Shown here piece after piece: positions 52,531 to 64,000 of a DNA stretch of 64,000 bases. Position numbers and translations under genes: made by a program. Every line of letters begins with the position of its first letter. Position 1 is the stretch's first letter. Location of the stretch: assembly GCA_963995505.1 (NCBI GenBank), contig OZ023198.1, forward strand, positions 1,984,001-2,048,000, read 5' to 3'. This DNA is from Hypericum androsaemum. Lineage: Eukaryota; Streptophyta; Magnoliopsida; Malpighiales; Hypericaceae. A model generated the notes under the pieces. It saw only the letters and a list, made by a program, of their open reading frames with translations. It was not told the DNA's origin and made no database searches.

Positions 52531-53877
52531 GCAATTTTGCCAAAAATGGGTCTACATGATCTTTGCCGAGCGATTTCCCAACTTCACTAAGATCAGATGA
52601 TAGTTTCAACGTACTACACAACGCTGAAAGGACTTTGGGATGAAGTTCAGGCAATTCGACCCCTTCACAAGTCTCACTGCACAACATGTGATCACGACAT
52701 GCTGAAGCAGATGATAAAAATTCGAGAGGAGGAACAACTCTATGATTTCCTCATGGGATTGGATGATTTGTTTAGTACAGTCAAGTCTCAAATACTAAGT
52801 GCACAACCAATCCCCAGTCTTCGTCAGGCATATCATCTCATCGCCGAAGAGGAACAGCGGAGAGCAATTTCCTCGGCAAGAAAGACAGTTTCTGAACAGG
52901 CCATTTTCCATACCCGTGGTGTTGAATCCGTTAAAGCTAATGCGGTTCATAAACCAAACAGCAGAAATCGACCTAAGTGCGCGCATTGTGGGAAAATTGG
53001 CCACACCAAAGAAGGTTGTTTTGAAATTATAGGCAATCCTGATAGCTAGAAGAGAGGAGGACGCGAAGCAAATTTGCGCGATGGTCGCGACAGAAATAAT
53101 CGACGAGGTCGCAAGTTCGGACAGACTTAGGGTGGCCGAGCCCCGAAGGCAGGCCAAGTCTGAAGCAAGGACATCCCAGTCTCTGGTATGATGCAAGAGC
53201 AACTCAGCAACCTCATGCGCCATCTAGGAATCAAGAACGATTCCGGGTCTTCCTTGTTGCCAACACAGTCGACCAAAAATTGGGCCAATATGGTTGGTAA
53301 GACTTTCTCATCCCATCCCTGGGTCATTGACTCAGGGGCAACTGACTATATCAAGAATAACTTGGACTGGCTGAATGGTTCCTTGCTGAAGGAAGAGCAT
53401 CCTCCTGTTAAAATTCTCAATGGTGATGGCATACCGGTGTATGGAATTGGAACAATTGACATATGTGAATGGCTGAAACTATAGCGAATTTATATATACG
53501 GCAGTTTAAGTGCAACTTATTATCAATCAGTCGACTGACACATGACATCAATTGTGCGGTTACTTTCATGGCTGATGTTTGTGTTATACAGAACTCGGTT
53601 ACGAGGAAGCCGATTGGAGTGGGTAAGCAGCATGATGGCTTATACTACTTCGAAGGCTTGCGAGGGGGGGGTCAGTTTTCTCAGCAATTCAGAATAAAGA
53701 TGTTACACTTTGGCATTAGCGGTTAGGGCACGCTCCGAGTGAGAAGCTATACCACATACCATGCTTAGCTACTCTTTCTTTTTCGAACAAACTTGAGCAT
53801 TGTGACTCTTGTATTCGTGCTAAACAGACACGGTTGCCTTTTTCAAATAGTGTTATTCTAACTACTGCTTGCTTTGA
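52531..53877 (+). pseudogene. Copia gag, protease and pre-integrase, inverted relative to the LTRs
   Basis: On plus: truncated gag (52531-53049), beginning within the retrotrans_gag helix region (DLCRAISQLH, STYYTTLKGLWDEV) and including a CCHC knuckle (CAHCGKIGHTKEGC); then the protease with the DSGA active site (about 53328, WVIDSGATDY); then the GAG-pre-integrase HCCC part up to 53877 (CDSCIRAKQTRLPF). The gag N-terminus is missing. It runs directly into the complement of the primer-binding site of the 5' LTR. It contains internal stops and frame changes. Confidence 0.85.
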
Positions 53878-53882
53878 TACCA

Positions 53883-54073
53883 TGTAAATTGTGAAAATCG
53901 CTGCTGATTTCATTCATGAATAAGATATATATACAAGTAAGAAAGCCATCTAGAGTTTCGCTAGGCTGTTACTTGATCTACAAGAAAGGAATCCCTACTG
54001 ATACAATATTCCTAATGTAGGGATACACATTCCTATTCTAACTCGATATCGATATCGATATCGTTCCATAACA
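53883..54073 (-). repeat. Copia 5' LTR (intact, 191 bp)
   Basis: On minus it runs TGTTATGG ... ATTTACA. It contains a short GATATC tandem (CGATATCGATATCGATATCG, about 54045-54062) that is a single copy in the other LTR. Confidence 0.9.
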
Positions 54074-54078
54074 TGTAC

Positions 54079-56480
54079 AGCGAGTCTAAATAACTATCAT
54101 AATAATGACTATCAAATATTATTAGGTCCTATTTAGAGTGACTATCATAATAATATCTTTTTTATTAGGAATGTGAATTCAAAATTTGAATGATAAAATT
54201 CAAGTTTTTTATCACTTGTATGGGATTATTTTTTGATATGACAATTAATCAATCTTGCAAATTTATCAGGGGAAACATGTAGAATCTACAAGTTCTCAAA
54301 AGAAAACCAAATGAAAAAAAAATTCAGAAAATATCTGTGGTCCTCCTAGTACCAGTGTTCTTCGCTTGCCGAGGAAATCTATTAAATGAAGGATGGAGAC
54401 AACACATAAACAAATGACAAATAGAGTAGGAAAACTAGAAAATCTGGGGAAGCATTTAAATCGTAAAAAACGATGACATATCACGTCCTATCATAAGGCC
54501 CACAAATGTGTAGAATCCCTTTTAAACCTTTTTTTATAAGTGAATTTTAGTTATATACCTTGACCAATTATTTTTTTTATAGTTATATACCAATATTTAC
54601 ATATATATCCAGAAAGCATGATTTTCTTCTAAGAGGTTGCAACAACAATCTCTGTAAAACTCTACCTCTATAAAACCGTATAAAAAAAACTGAAATTGAA
54701 AAAGAGCATATAGCATTAATGTTGCGAATACATAACCCTGCATTTCAAAACCCCAAACTCAATTTCAACCCGAGTCCTAAGTAAATTCCTATTGCAATTG
54801 TCTATAAGACAATTGCTTCCCTTTTAAACCCGTCGGAGTTCACACAGTTTTTCGGTGTGTAACCCAATCTTTTGTTATGAAAGTTAAAAATTAGAGATAT
54901 ATATATGTTTATGTTTGTGACATAATAGTATTTTTAGGGATCACATGGGGCATTTAGAATCATTGAAATTGTGCCATATTTAGGGAGAAAATATATAATG
55001 AAAACTTCTCCGACATTTCATCCTCTTACATACACAAGAATACAAGAATGACTATTCTAGTCCGGAAAGGTGAGTAGCTATGGTAACCAAGAATTCATCT
55101 CTCTTGAAATCATATTTGTTTTCCCCATTAACAAAATATATCGGATCTCGCCCCTTACTTCTACAATAATTTTCAGGGAACAAATGCCCCAAATTGACAA
55201 AAAAATATGAAGAATGAATTGGACAATGGTCCGGTTTATATAAAAAATTGTATAATACTTTCTTCACAAATATGACTTGTTATATTCAATGGTGTAAATT
55301 TTACCAACTATCAATTCTATGATACTATCGTAGATAGTCCGATTTCTCTCTCTTATCTTTTATTAAAATATCATGATATAAATATTATCAATTTTGTTAT
55401 GAAATTATGATCATAAAATTAATCAGTTTATAAAGCCTAAAGTCGAATTTTAGGTAACTTGTCGATCAAAGTCCTAATTCGTTTTCTTTGTCAATGTCCC
55501 AATCCATAATGCGTCCCTCTTTACATAAAACACGTACAACTCCTATACTAACATTATTTACACTCACAAATCAGGTTTCTTTTCTTATAATACTTGCATA
55601 TTAATTTGGTGACCATTTGAACTGGTAGTCAACGATATTGACCAATGGTCAAATTGTTCAACAAATATTTTGCATAAAATGATACAGTGTTAGTTGTAGG
55701 TCGCAGTCTAACTAGTCGGATCATAAGTTTTAAAACAATGGTTCATATCACTGAAGAAGTATGATTTTTAATAGTTCTGATGACTCTTTTTAGTTGTTGT
55801 TTTGATCACTTTCGTAACCTTGATTTGATGATTTACGCAGTTTAGTTAGTACACGAAACTTTTTTTTTTTGTAATTCTTAGTAAAGACAGAAGTTGGACA
55901 ATGCATAATTAGAGCTATAGCGTGGGACACTGATTGACAGGGCTAAGTAACTAATTAGAAGTCCTTTCATAGACGTTTAAGGGCCATGCATGATATTTCC
56001 ATTATACCTTGTCTACTGAAATAAATTATATGTTGATGGGTTGTGGGCAATTTCCACTATAGCATTATTAATTTAATTTAATTAATGTATATCTTTGAAG
56101 CTATAGTTATAACAAAATGAAATAATCACTCAAGCAAGCACCAGACATGAAAGTGACGACCATACATAAGTGTCGGCTGGTAACTGGAGCACGTAATCAG
56201 GTTCCTCGAAATGGTTTCCATCATTTTAAGTTATTTATTATACATGTCACCTCGAACACATTTAACCGACTAATTTATGTTCGAGTCAAACATAATTTTT
56301 GAAAAATATTAAAATTCTGTGAACACATATTTAATATTGACTCATTCTTATATTAAAATTCTGTTAACAAATATTTAACACTGACCGGCTGGTATCTTCC
56401 TACTACTCTACATTTTCCATGTTAGATTCTCCGACAATACCGACCAATACGTCCAAAGTTATCAACAACCATGGAAAGGA
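54079..56480. other. Intergenic region
   Basis: AT-rich DNA without a supported gene or clear element ends. Confidence 0.4.
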
Positions 56481-56487
56481 GTGAGCA

Positions 56488-56650
56488 TCTGGATTATTCG
56501 AATTCGAATTATTCAAATTTTTGAAAATTTGAACTATCCGAACTTAATATTTTATTATCCGAATCCGAATCTAAATAGTAAATTATCCGAATATGAATAT
56601 CCGAACTTTTTTCGGATACGAATACGAATAATCCGAATTATCGAGTCTCA
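56488..56650. repeat. Degenerate AATTCGGATAAT-type low-complexity repeat
   Basis: Many variants of TCGAATTCGAATTATTC and TATCCGAATCCGAAT follow one another. The plus frame there (rich in Ile, Arg and Asn) is an artefact of the repeat. Confidence 0.75.
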
Positions 56651-58579
56651 TTCCGGAAAGAGATGTTTTGGGGAGATCCTAGAAATTTGGGGAAGGGTCC
56701 GTTACGTGGATGTTCTTATCCGAATATTCACTAATTTATATTTGAGTGGTGTATATTCTTTGAAAGATAGCAAAATTTTTAATAAATATTTAATATTGTT
56801 ACGTTTTTAAGAATGTAAACTCGGAAACTCTTTTTTAAAATAGAACAATCTAAGTCCGCGTTGGTTTATTACAGATCCTTATTAGCACTACAAATTTTCA
56901 AATTTTTGGTGGAATTATTAAACGAGAAGAAGTAGAGGTTGATGTATGGTAGTTGTTTTAAATGTACAAGTTAAGATGCAGAAAGCGAGTTATCTTCGAT
57001 CTGAAGTTATTTTGTCATGGCAGAGGATTGGAGATTGTGGGCCAATTCTTCTTTTCCTTGTAATCAATAAAGTTGTATCGCCCAAAAAAATAAAATAAAG
57101 ATGGTTCGGGTGACAGGTGTTTCTAAGATTGGTCCACTAAATAACATTGTCGGCCAAGAAGCATAAAGAAAACTTCATGAATAATCAATCAATAAATAAA
57201 AGTCATCCATATTAGAGTTCAACTAGATTTCCTTTTCTATAAGGACTTCAATCGTCATTTAATATTTTCTTTAATATTTAGGGTTGAATAAATTCATAAC
57301 ACAGTAAAACTTACATAAATTAATGATGCTAGGATCATGAAATTTTATTAATCTAGAGATATTAATTAATTTATAAATTAATAATTGTTAGAGCAGAAAA
57401 TTAATTCACGAATTCGTACTGACCCTGTCTCAATAAAATAGTTGAAACTTTCTACTGGAGTATCGGATTGATGCGATTCTAAAAGTTACAATAAGATAGG
57501 ATGTAGATCTATAATTATGTGTTTCTGTGTCATATCCAAATCCGGTACCTAAAAGGGTCAAAATTGGTTGGAAGTATTGGTAGTTTAGGTTTCCTTATAT
57601 TAGGCTCGGGCTAGTTTAGATTTTCCTATATTAGGCCGAGCTATATTAGTTTTTCCAATACTAGGCTTTTCTGTATTAGGCTTTTATTGTATTAGGTCGG
57701 GCCTAGGCTAAGTTTTTCTATATAATGAGAGCTTAGGCATAAGAGGAAGACACCACACAATGAAATTGACGTATAAACTATTGTTACGACCATGTTATTC
57801 GCATCAATTATCCATTACTCCTCCCCTTTTAATTCTCAACAAAATTCTTGCTCATCCATCAATTATTTTCTTCTCTACCTATTCAAGTCTTTTTCTCCCT
57901 TCTTTTCCCATATGTCTTCTCCTCTTACCTCTCTTTTGAGACGACCACTACGGACCTGTTCTCAAGTTTGTTTCAATGTTCTAACAAATTTTTTCCATAA
58001 CATATTTTTGCACGCTTGGTAGGACTAAGGAGGACGTCTAATAAGAGCAACTTGTGTGCTTAAAAAATATATTAAGCGTATAAGATTTCTACTTCTTTCT
58101 CAAAAGGGAAGGAGTCAGTTGTTACTTGTGTTTAAAGAAGACATCCAGTGAGGTCAGTCTGCTTTGGAGGGCATTTTTTCCCTTTTTCAAGCCAAATCTG
58201 AAGGGACCTATCAACAACAAAATTGAAGATCGATCTTTCTTCTTTCTGTAGACACCAAGAACACCGCAATCAGAGTTCAGACTAGAAAGTTACTACCGAA
58301 ATACTAAAAACTTGTCATTTTATAAGTTGAATGTGAATTTCAGTCGGCTTTGAAAAGTATTTTGGTCTTTAAGCAGAATCTGAAGGTACCTATTAGAAAC
58401 AAAATTGAAGACGTATCTTTCATATTTCTGTGGAAACTAGCATCGTTTTAATCAGATTGAGGACGAGAAAGTTGTGACCAAAATACCAAATACTGGTCAT
58501 TTTGTAAGTTGGTTCCAAAAGGTTCAATTTATCTTATCCAACCATGACTAACTATGAGGAAATTAAAGCGAGATGACTG
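56651..58579. other. Repeat-rich region, possible LTR and leader of an unknown retroelement
   Basis: At about 56940-57097 a segment ends TCGCCCAAAAAAATAAAATAAAG, like a LINE tail, but no target duplication was found. At 57560-57740, TTTCCTATATTAGGC phrases recur before a TATATAATGAGAG box. At 58160-58520 a roughly 180-bp segment (ACAAAATTGAAGA ... GTCATTTTATAAGTTG) is repeated in tandem with divergence. Together they could be the LTR and leader of the element holding the frames at 58580-59953. Confidence 0.35.
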
Positions 58580-59953
58580 ATGGAGACTGAGAGGTTCTTT
58601 GCTGAGATGAAAGAGCGCATCATCGAGTTCATCGCCAAAATTATGGAAACTTTTGCAAGGCCCACGTTCGACAAAAAGGTTGAGCCAAGCGATGTTCAGG
58701 TTTCATTGGCAATTGAGAAAACCCTAAGTGTCGTACCAAATACGGAAGGCATCTTAGGGCCTCTATCGGCTAAGAGAATACTTGGGACATCACCAGTAAA
58801 GGAAATTTTAGGGCCTCCGCTGAGTCAGCTGTTACTGACGATTGAGTCACATTATGTTCCACGCACAATATGCCTCCTTCACTTGCCCAATTCTGTCCCA
58901 ACTCAACGAAAAGACACTAGGGGTCAAGCCTATCGCCGAAGTATATGTGGTCATTCTACCTCTATTGGGGGTATGACGAGCACAAAAATATTAAGGACGA
59001 TGCTCCTACAATGGCCAAAATTGTTGCAGACAGGCGGATAAGACGTGCACATGGTGAAGAAGACAGATAATGATAAAGTTAAGTCGTCAAGTCCTCCTCC
59101 AGCAAGAAAGATTTTGGTGACACAACAATCTTACGTGCCGGTTCAATCTCGACCATTAAAGGTTTCAAATACTAAAGAGTGTACTCAAGTCACACACAGT
59201 CTTGGTGGCTGCACACACGTGGAGAAGGATGTAAAAATATGGCTGAAATCAACCGACAATGGCAGGAGGTGGCCTGAGTAGACGTGGATTTAAAAAGATG
59301 TGTTCACTCGACAAGCGACCAAGCAAGGAATTCTCTGGGAAAATAATTCCTTCAAGGTTTGAGTGCCCAAGGAGGCACTTTCTCGGTCCAAGAAGGGACC
59401 ATTTGAGACACAAACCACAAGGAGTGATCGGCCTACTAGATATACAAGTTACCATACAAAACCTAAGCGTGTGGAGGTGCTAAAAAATTTGAACCCACCC
59501 TCGGGGGGCAAGTATCCGGATTCCCTTCGATAGACTCTCATGAAGTCTTAATAAAGAAGGTTAGAGCAAAAAATTTAAAAGCAACGAGAGAAGCTAAGAG
59601 ACCTTCGACAAAGGCTATTCGGTCGTACCCGTAAGGAACAAGCAGTTTCTATTTGGCCGATTAATCTTAAGCCAAGGTGCCTTGAAAAAACCGTGAGCAC
59701 ATCCGTATCTCAAGATGAAAGATTGCTAGACCAAGAGCACATTAGTTCCTTAAACAACAAGCCCAAAAACACTGCAACATCTTTTGATTTGGAGATTTTG
59801 AGAAAGAATGGTCCCTTGCCTAAGCTTGTCTTGCATGATCACCACACAAAAGAGCCATTGCTTGAGATTTCAGCGTACTTATTTGGAGATCCAAAAGGAA
59901 TGGAATCACTAAGACAATACAGTGAGAGCTTGTTCGAGGTCAATCAAGATTGA
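58580..59953 (+). pseudogene. Possible gag-like relic of a non-autonomous retroelement
   Basis: Successive plus frames 58580-59041 (153 codons), 59045-59281 and 59693-59953 are separated by stops. The first is basic and acidic by turns and contains two similar short blocks (EGILGPLSAKRILG and KEILGPPLSQ). There is no zinc knuckle, protease or polymerase motif. I infer a decayed retroelement protein from the repeat-rich surroundings only; a decayed host gene is also possible. Confidence 0.3.
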
Positions 59954-61053
59954 GTTATAAAGGGATATATTTCGGCATCTGGCATCATTCTCATACTATA
60001 TTTGATTAAGATATTTTTGGTACAATAATATAGTGATGACAAGAATCATTTGAAAATGATTAAGAAGATGAAGAATGACGTAAGAAATTATCGAACAAAC
60101 AAAATTAGAACAAACTAGTATCTTAAAATATTTTTCAAATATGTACGGTATGTAAAAATATGTGTTTGTTCAAAAATATCATTTTATACTAAATTGAGAA
60201 CAATATTTATTATTAAAATTTTCTAAAAATATTACTTCTTACTTAAGACCAGAAATTGTATCAAAATTTCAAAAGATTATCAATTTAAAAAGTTTCATTT
60301 TATAGGAATCGTACTATATCATTTACTTATTTGTCGGCAATCGCTATCCAATTGGCTTTTCTTAGATAAAACTGTACCTTACTTTGGTTCAGAGAATTTT
60401 CATATGATTTAAGTATTGGTCATTGTAATATATAGTGTTTAAATATAGACTTGTTTAATTTAAAGCTCTAGAATTAGTTTAAATAATACATATTTAAATT
60501 CAAAAAATTATCGAGATTTAATGCAAGTATCGGATGTAATTAGAATTAGTTTAAGATCAATGAGAGAAAAAAAATTCTCTTTATCAAAAAACTCTTTTTT
60601 CTTAGAAAGATGAGTAAACAGTACATGTTCTTAATCTTCGGGTATGTAATTTTACATTGTATTTTTCTATTTGGCATGTAATTCTTGATTAAATTTTATA
60701 TGAATCAAAACTTTCTTACATTTTAGTGATTTACATTATGTTCAATATTTGAATCAAACTTTTTTGTGGCTGGTATGATGGCTAGAGTTTTGGCAAATTC
60801 GTAGTTCTTATGGTATGTGTATTACCTTGGCCTTGCATGTTGATGAGGGAGACTAGAGGCCATTTCCTCGATGACAGCGCTGATCAAAAGATTTTCCAAG
60901 TCGTAGTGCCATCAGAAAAAAGTGAGGAGCTAGAAGACATCCAAGAAGAGGTATTATCGGGTGTAAATGATTTTTTTATTTTACAAATTTTTTCTCTCAT
61001 TAAAATTTTTTTTGTTTGAATTGATGTTTTATTTGTTCACAAACTTCGTCTAT
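59954..61053. other. Intergenic region
   Basis: AT-rich. A 95-bp segment at about 60475-60570 (AATACATATTTAAATTCAAAAAATTA...) recurs at about 63835-63925 in the same orientation with roughly 80 percent identity. The frame at 60810-61019 is unrecognised. Confidence 0.4.
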
Positions 61054-61058
61054 TAAAT

Positions 61059-61410
61059 TGTTAGGAATGTTTCAACTTCCTATTTAGTTATTGCCTAATG
61101 TAATATGATTCTAATTAAGAAAGAACTCTAGGATTAGTCTCCTATAAATAGGAGGGTAGTGTTAAGGAGCTCCTTGGGGCTAAACACAATGGTGCAGTAG
61201 TATAGGCACAGAGAAGGGCTTAAGGCGAGTAGCCTCGCCATAGTCTATGTATCCGTTGTACTCCATATCATAGTGAAAAATCGTATATACCCCCGTGAAG
61301 TAGGTCAGTTGACCGAACTACGTATATCGCGTGTCCTCAGTGTTCATATTATTCTCATATCTCTCAGTTGTTGTGCATGGACCTATCGAATCACTTCCGC
61401 TGTCCTAACA
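61059..61410 (+). repeat. 5' LTR of the non-autonomous element
   Basis: Begins TGTTAGGAATG, ends GTCCTAACA; TATA box at about 61142-61150. Confidence 0.88.
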
Positions 61411-63064
61411 ACTAGTATCAGTGCTTTAGTGTGTATCCGGGTAGACCTTGGTGGAGGAGACAATGAGAGACTATTCTATAATTTCAGAAGAAGGTCAGGG
61501 GCAATTTGTAATTTTACCAAAATTGGGGGAAAATTGGAATTAGGGTTTCCACCCCTTTGGAGAGTGGCCGTCGCGCATAGAGGGAGCCGCCATCATAACT
61601 CGTCAACCATTGCCTAGATGCCGCATGGGCGTCGTCAGAGTCCACCCCTCATCCACCACCGGGAACTGCTACACGCGGCTGTCCAGAAAGGAGGAGAAGA
61701 AGATCCGTCGAAGAGAGTTATATGAGGAGAACCCATACGAGGAGAGAGAAGTCATTCGGCACGCTTCGAGGAGAGCCTCGCCGTCGCAGTTCCTAGGAGA
61801 GGGAGAGGAGCCTCGTCCCATCGTCGTTGATGCCCAAAGAGGAGGAGAAGAGACCTCTGCCGTCGCGCCTGAGAGAGAGGTTCGAGCCCATCCACGAGGA
61901 GAGAGAAAGGGTGAATCTGAGAGAGGGAGCTCGCAACGCCGTTGCCACTCAACTGCTTGGGTTGACCGATGTCGAGCCACTGTCGCCAGCCCAGGTTGCC
62001 ACCTTTGAAAGAGTCCACCGACCACCGTTCCCCTTGCTCCTTGGTGTTTGGTTGTTGGAGAAGATGAAAAATCCTAGATTTCAGTTGTACAAAAGTCAAT
62101 AGTGTGATTAAAAATCAAGGGATTGGCTGATTTATGGTATTTTTTCAACAACTTTGGAGTATACAAGCATGCAGATTGGGCAGATGATGGGCATGGTGAT
62201 TTGTTCGTCCGAGTTTAGAAGAATTTGGCCGAGTGAAGGTCAGATTTAGGTCCTGTTGAAGCAAATGAGTTCAGATCAGGTAGATTCACAGAAGATCGGT
62301 CATGGGGTTTGGTTCAAGGTGGAGGAGTGATACTCTCTTATTTCATGGGATTTGATTGGGTCGTGGGTTCATAATGTTAGACCAAGAGGTAGATCGGGTG
62401 AAGACCTTGAGCAGAGCTTGGGCCTAGTACTCGTTGATGAGGCGCATATGTAGTGCAAAGGTAGCGTAGTGTAGTTTAGCACTGTTGTTGCAAGTGTCAG
62501 ATTACTCACGTGTTTTGCAGGTTACCACTAATGTCCACGAGGATGAAAAAGTGAGGTGCAAGTGCCCAGCAAGGTGATCACGAGTAGGTAATGTAAGGCC
62601 GAAGTGAGGCAGTCACGAGAAGGTGATGTAAAGTCCAAAAGTTGGTGCCCTCTGCTCATGTTTTGATCTGTAGATCGGTTGAGAAAGTACGGCGCTGAAG
62701 AGCAGTTTGCAGCTTATGCATTTACGGTATTCTCCTGATAGATCAGTGACATCATGGAGGTTCTCGTGGAGGTGGAGTAGCGAAGATCGGTCGAGAAAGT
62801 ATAGCACCGAAGAGCAGGGTGAAGCTTGTGCACATACAGTTTTCTCCCGACGTGTTGAATGATTGAGTGAAAATCATGGTGAGTAGATACTTATGGAAGA
62901 TTCCAGGTGGAGTTTTTCGGATTGAGGCGGATGATGAAATCATGTTCGAGGTTGAGCATGAAGCTTAATGGAAGAGGCACGCAGTGAAGATGATGATCGG
63001 ATGTGGAAGAGCAAGTGAAGCTCAAGATGATGATTAGTTTTGGAATTTGAGCCAAGGTGGAGAT
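61411..63064 (+). other. Interior of the non-autonomous LTR element
   Basis: A GC-richer segment (61540-62000) encodes overlapping frames on both strands rich in Arg, Glu and Ser; none matches a known domain. The right half is non-coding and contains two diverged copies of a block around AGATCGGTTGAGAAAGTACGG (about 62671 and 62784). Confidence 0.5.
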
Positions 63065-63415
63065 TATTGGGAATGTTTCAACTTCCTATTTAGTTATTGC
63101 CTAATGTAATAGGATTCTAATTCGGAAGAAACTCTAGAATTAGTCTCCTATAAATAGGAGGGCAGTGTTAAGGAGTTCCTTGGGGCTAAACATAATGGTG
63201 CAGTAGTATATGCAAGGAGAATGGCTTGAGGCGGGTAGCCTTGCCGTAGCTATGTATCTGTTGTACTCCATATCGTAGTGAAAGATCGTCTATACCTCTA
63301 TGAGTAGGTCAGTTGACCGAACCACGTATATCGCGTGTCCTCAGTGTTCCTATTATTCTCCTGTCTCTCTGTTGTTGTGCATGGGCCTATCGAAATCGCT
63401 TCTGCTGCCCTAACA
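63065..63415 (+). repeat. 3' LTR of the non-autonomous element
   Basis: Begins TATTGGGAATG (the first bases have mutated from TGTT), ends GCCCTAACA. It is preceded by a purine-rich stretch (AAGGTGGAGA). Confidence 0.85.
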
Positions 63416-63420
63416 TAAAT

Positions 63421-64000
63421 GCCAAGTACATGTACTTACTTGTGATCAAATGGTTGATGAAAGGTAAACTTAATTATGTCAAAATTACACAAAAAATTGT
63501 TTGTCCAAATAGCAAAGAAATTTTTTACTAAATGATTTCTTTTCGACAATTGAAATCTTGTAGTAATCTAGGATTATCATAATTTTTCAGCGATGTACTA
63601 ACTCATTTTTTCTAATTTCTTGAGCAACGCATTAAAGATTTATCGTAATTGTCTTTTTTACTATTCATGAATTCGTAATGGTCACTCGATCGTGTGTAAA
63701 CATTATGACTAAATAATTATGATTCATCATCTTTAGCTATATAACAAAATTTATACTATTTATTTGATTTCTCTAATTTTATTAAAATTCTAATGGACTA
63801 GATTTATATTTTTCACTTTTGTTAGTAGTAAGAAATAATACATATTCAAATTCAAAAAATTACTAAGATTTCGATGCAAGTGCTATATGTAACTATAATT
63901 AGTTTAAGTGATAGAAAATAAATAAGTTTTTAGAGGAGAGTGAAGTGTTGGAAAACTTGAAATGATAATGGATAGAAAAATTCAAAATCAAAACTTTTTT
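63421..64000. other. Intergenic region to the window end
   Basis: AT-rich, no gene. Contains the second copy of the 95-bp direct repeat noted at 60475-60570. Confidence 0.4.

Larger units (their letters stand above)
48796..54073 (-). mobile_element. Copia (Ty1-type) LTR retrotransposon, rearranged
   Basis: The outer ends TGTAAATTG and CCATAACA are flanked by a perfect 5-bp duplication TGTAC (48791-48795 and 54074-54078). The LTR next to 54073 is the 5' LTR in minus orientation: its inner edge abuts a primer-site-like TGGTATCAAAGC (rc of 53871-53882). The LTR at the left abuts a purine tract (AAGGGGGTG, rc of 49776-49784). The interior contains gag, protease, integrase, reverse transcriptase and RNase H remnants, but not in one orientation: the part at 49776-51148 runs minus as expected, while 51149-53877 runs plus and is permuted. 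All frames are broken, so it is inactive. Confidence 0.9.
61059..63415 (+). mobile_element. Non-autonomous LTR retrotransposon (LARD-like, no pol)
   Basis: Two direct LTRs of about 352 bp (61059-61410 and 63065-63415, about 88 percent identical by eye) enclose a 1.65-kb interior. A perfect 5-bp duplication TAAAT flanks the element (61054-61058 and 63416-63420). Just inside the 5' LTR a primer-site-like TAGTATCAGTGC (about 61413-61424) resembles the tRNA-Met site TGGTATCAGAGC, which fixes plus orientation. The LTRs contain CCTATAAATAGGAG as a TATA box. The interior has frames at 61441-61617 and 61610-62008 but no gag, protease, integrase or RT motif, so it relied on enzymes supplied in trans. 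Confidence 0.88.

Noticed and set aside
56481..56810. 109-codon frame rich in Ile, Arg, Asn and Pro
   Set aside because: Low-complexity AATTCGGATAAT-type repeat.
56940..57097. Possible LINE tail ending TCGCCC plus A-run
   Set aside because: No target duplication or coding remnant was found, so not called as an element.

Overview
This is a nuclear segment from a flowering plant, most likely a eudicot. The evidence is short exons with GT-AG introns, plant-only families (CASP-like, plant sialyltransferase-like, plant LCB2), a nuclear tRNA-Gln with a Pol III T-run, AT-rich intergenic DNA, and copia, MULE, hAT, LINE, SINE and TRIM elements. The species cannot be named from the sequence.

Seven protein genes are supported. 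From left to right they are: a two-exon TIM8-type small Tim chaperone (minus, 2351-2963); an N-myristoylation-type protein of unknown function (plus, 5052-6145); a three-exon CASP-like four-helix membrane protein (plus, 10405-11717); an intronless armadillo-repeat protein (minus, 14580-16229); a complete 12-exon serine palmitoyltransferase subunit LCB2 (plus, 31661-36192, 489 codons); a SAM-domain nuclear-type protein (minus, 37982-38812); and an 11-exon GT29 sialyltransferase-like protein (minus, 40547-43423). A tRNA-Gln(UUG) lies at 1604-1675. The genes are unrelated housekeeping or developmental genes, each with its own promoter, and nothing suggests a functional cluster.

The rest is mostly transposable-element sequence, and several elements can be delimited to the base by target-site duplications (TSDs). 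They include hAT-type MITEs at 751-1464, 6966-7138 and 30656-31089; a SINE at 13009-13128; a tandem four-LTR TRIM array at 18607-21008 with a 1.7 kb solo LTR nested inside it (19159-20869); and a 3.6 kb decayed MULE with about 315-bp terminal inverted repeats (25146-28790) that also holds a convergent zf-GRF open frame. Further right are a 5'-truncated LINE (43789-44144), a second short retroposon (45742-45908), a copia element with intact TSDs but a scrambled, partly inverted interior (48796-54073), and a pol-less LTR element (61059-63415).

The most unusual structures are the copia element, whose interior is inverted and circularly permuted with microhomology at the junctions; the MULE that carries a second gene driven from its other TIR; the TRIM array with its nested solo LTR; and a SINE and a LINE that share the same 3' tail. 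No dedicated defence, toxin or biosynthetic system is visible.
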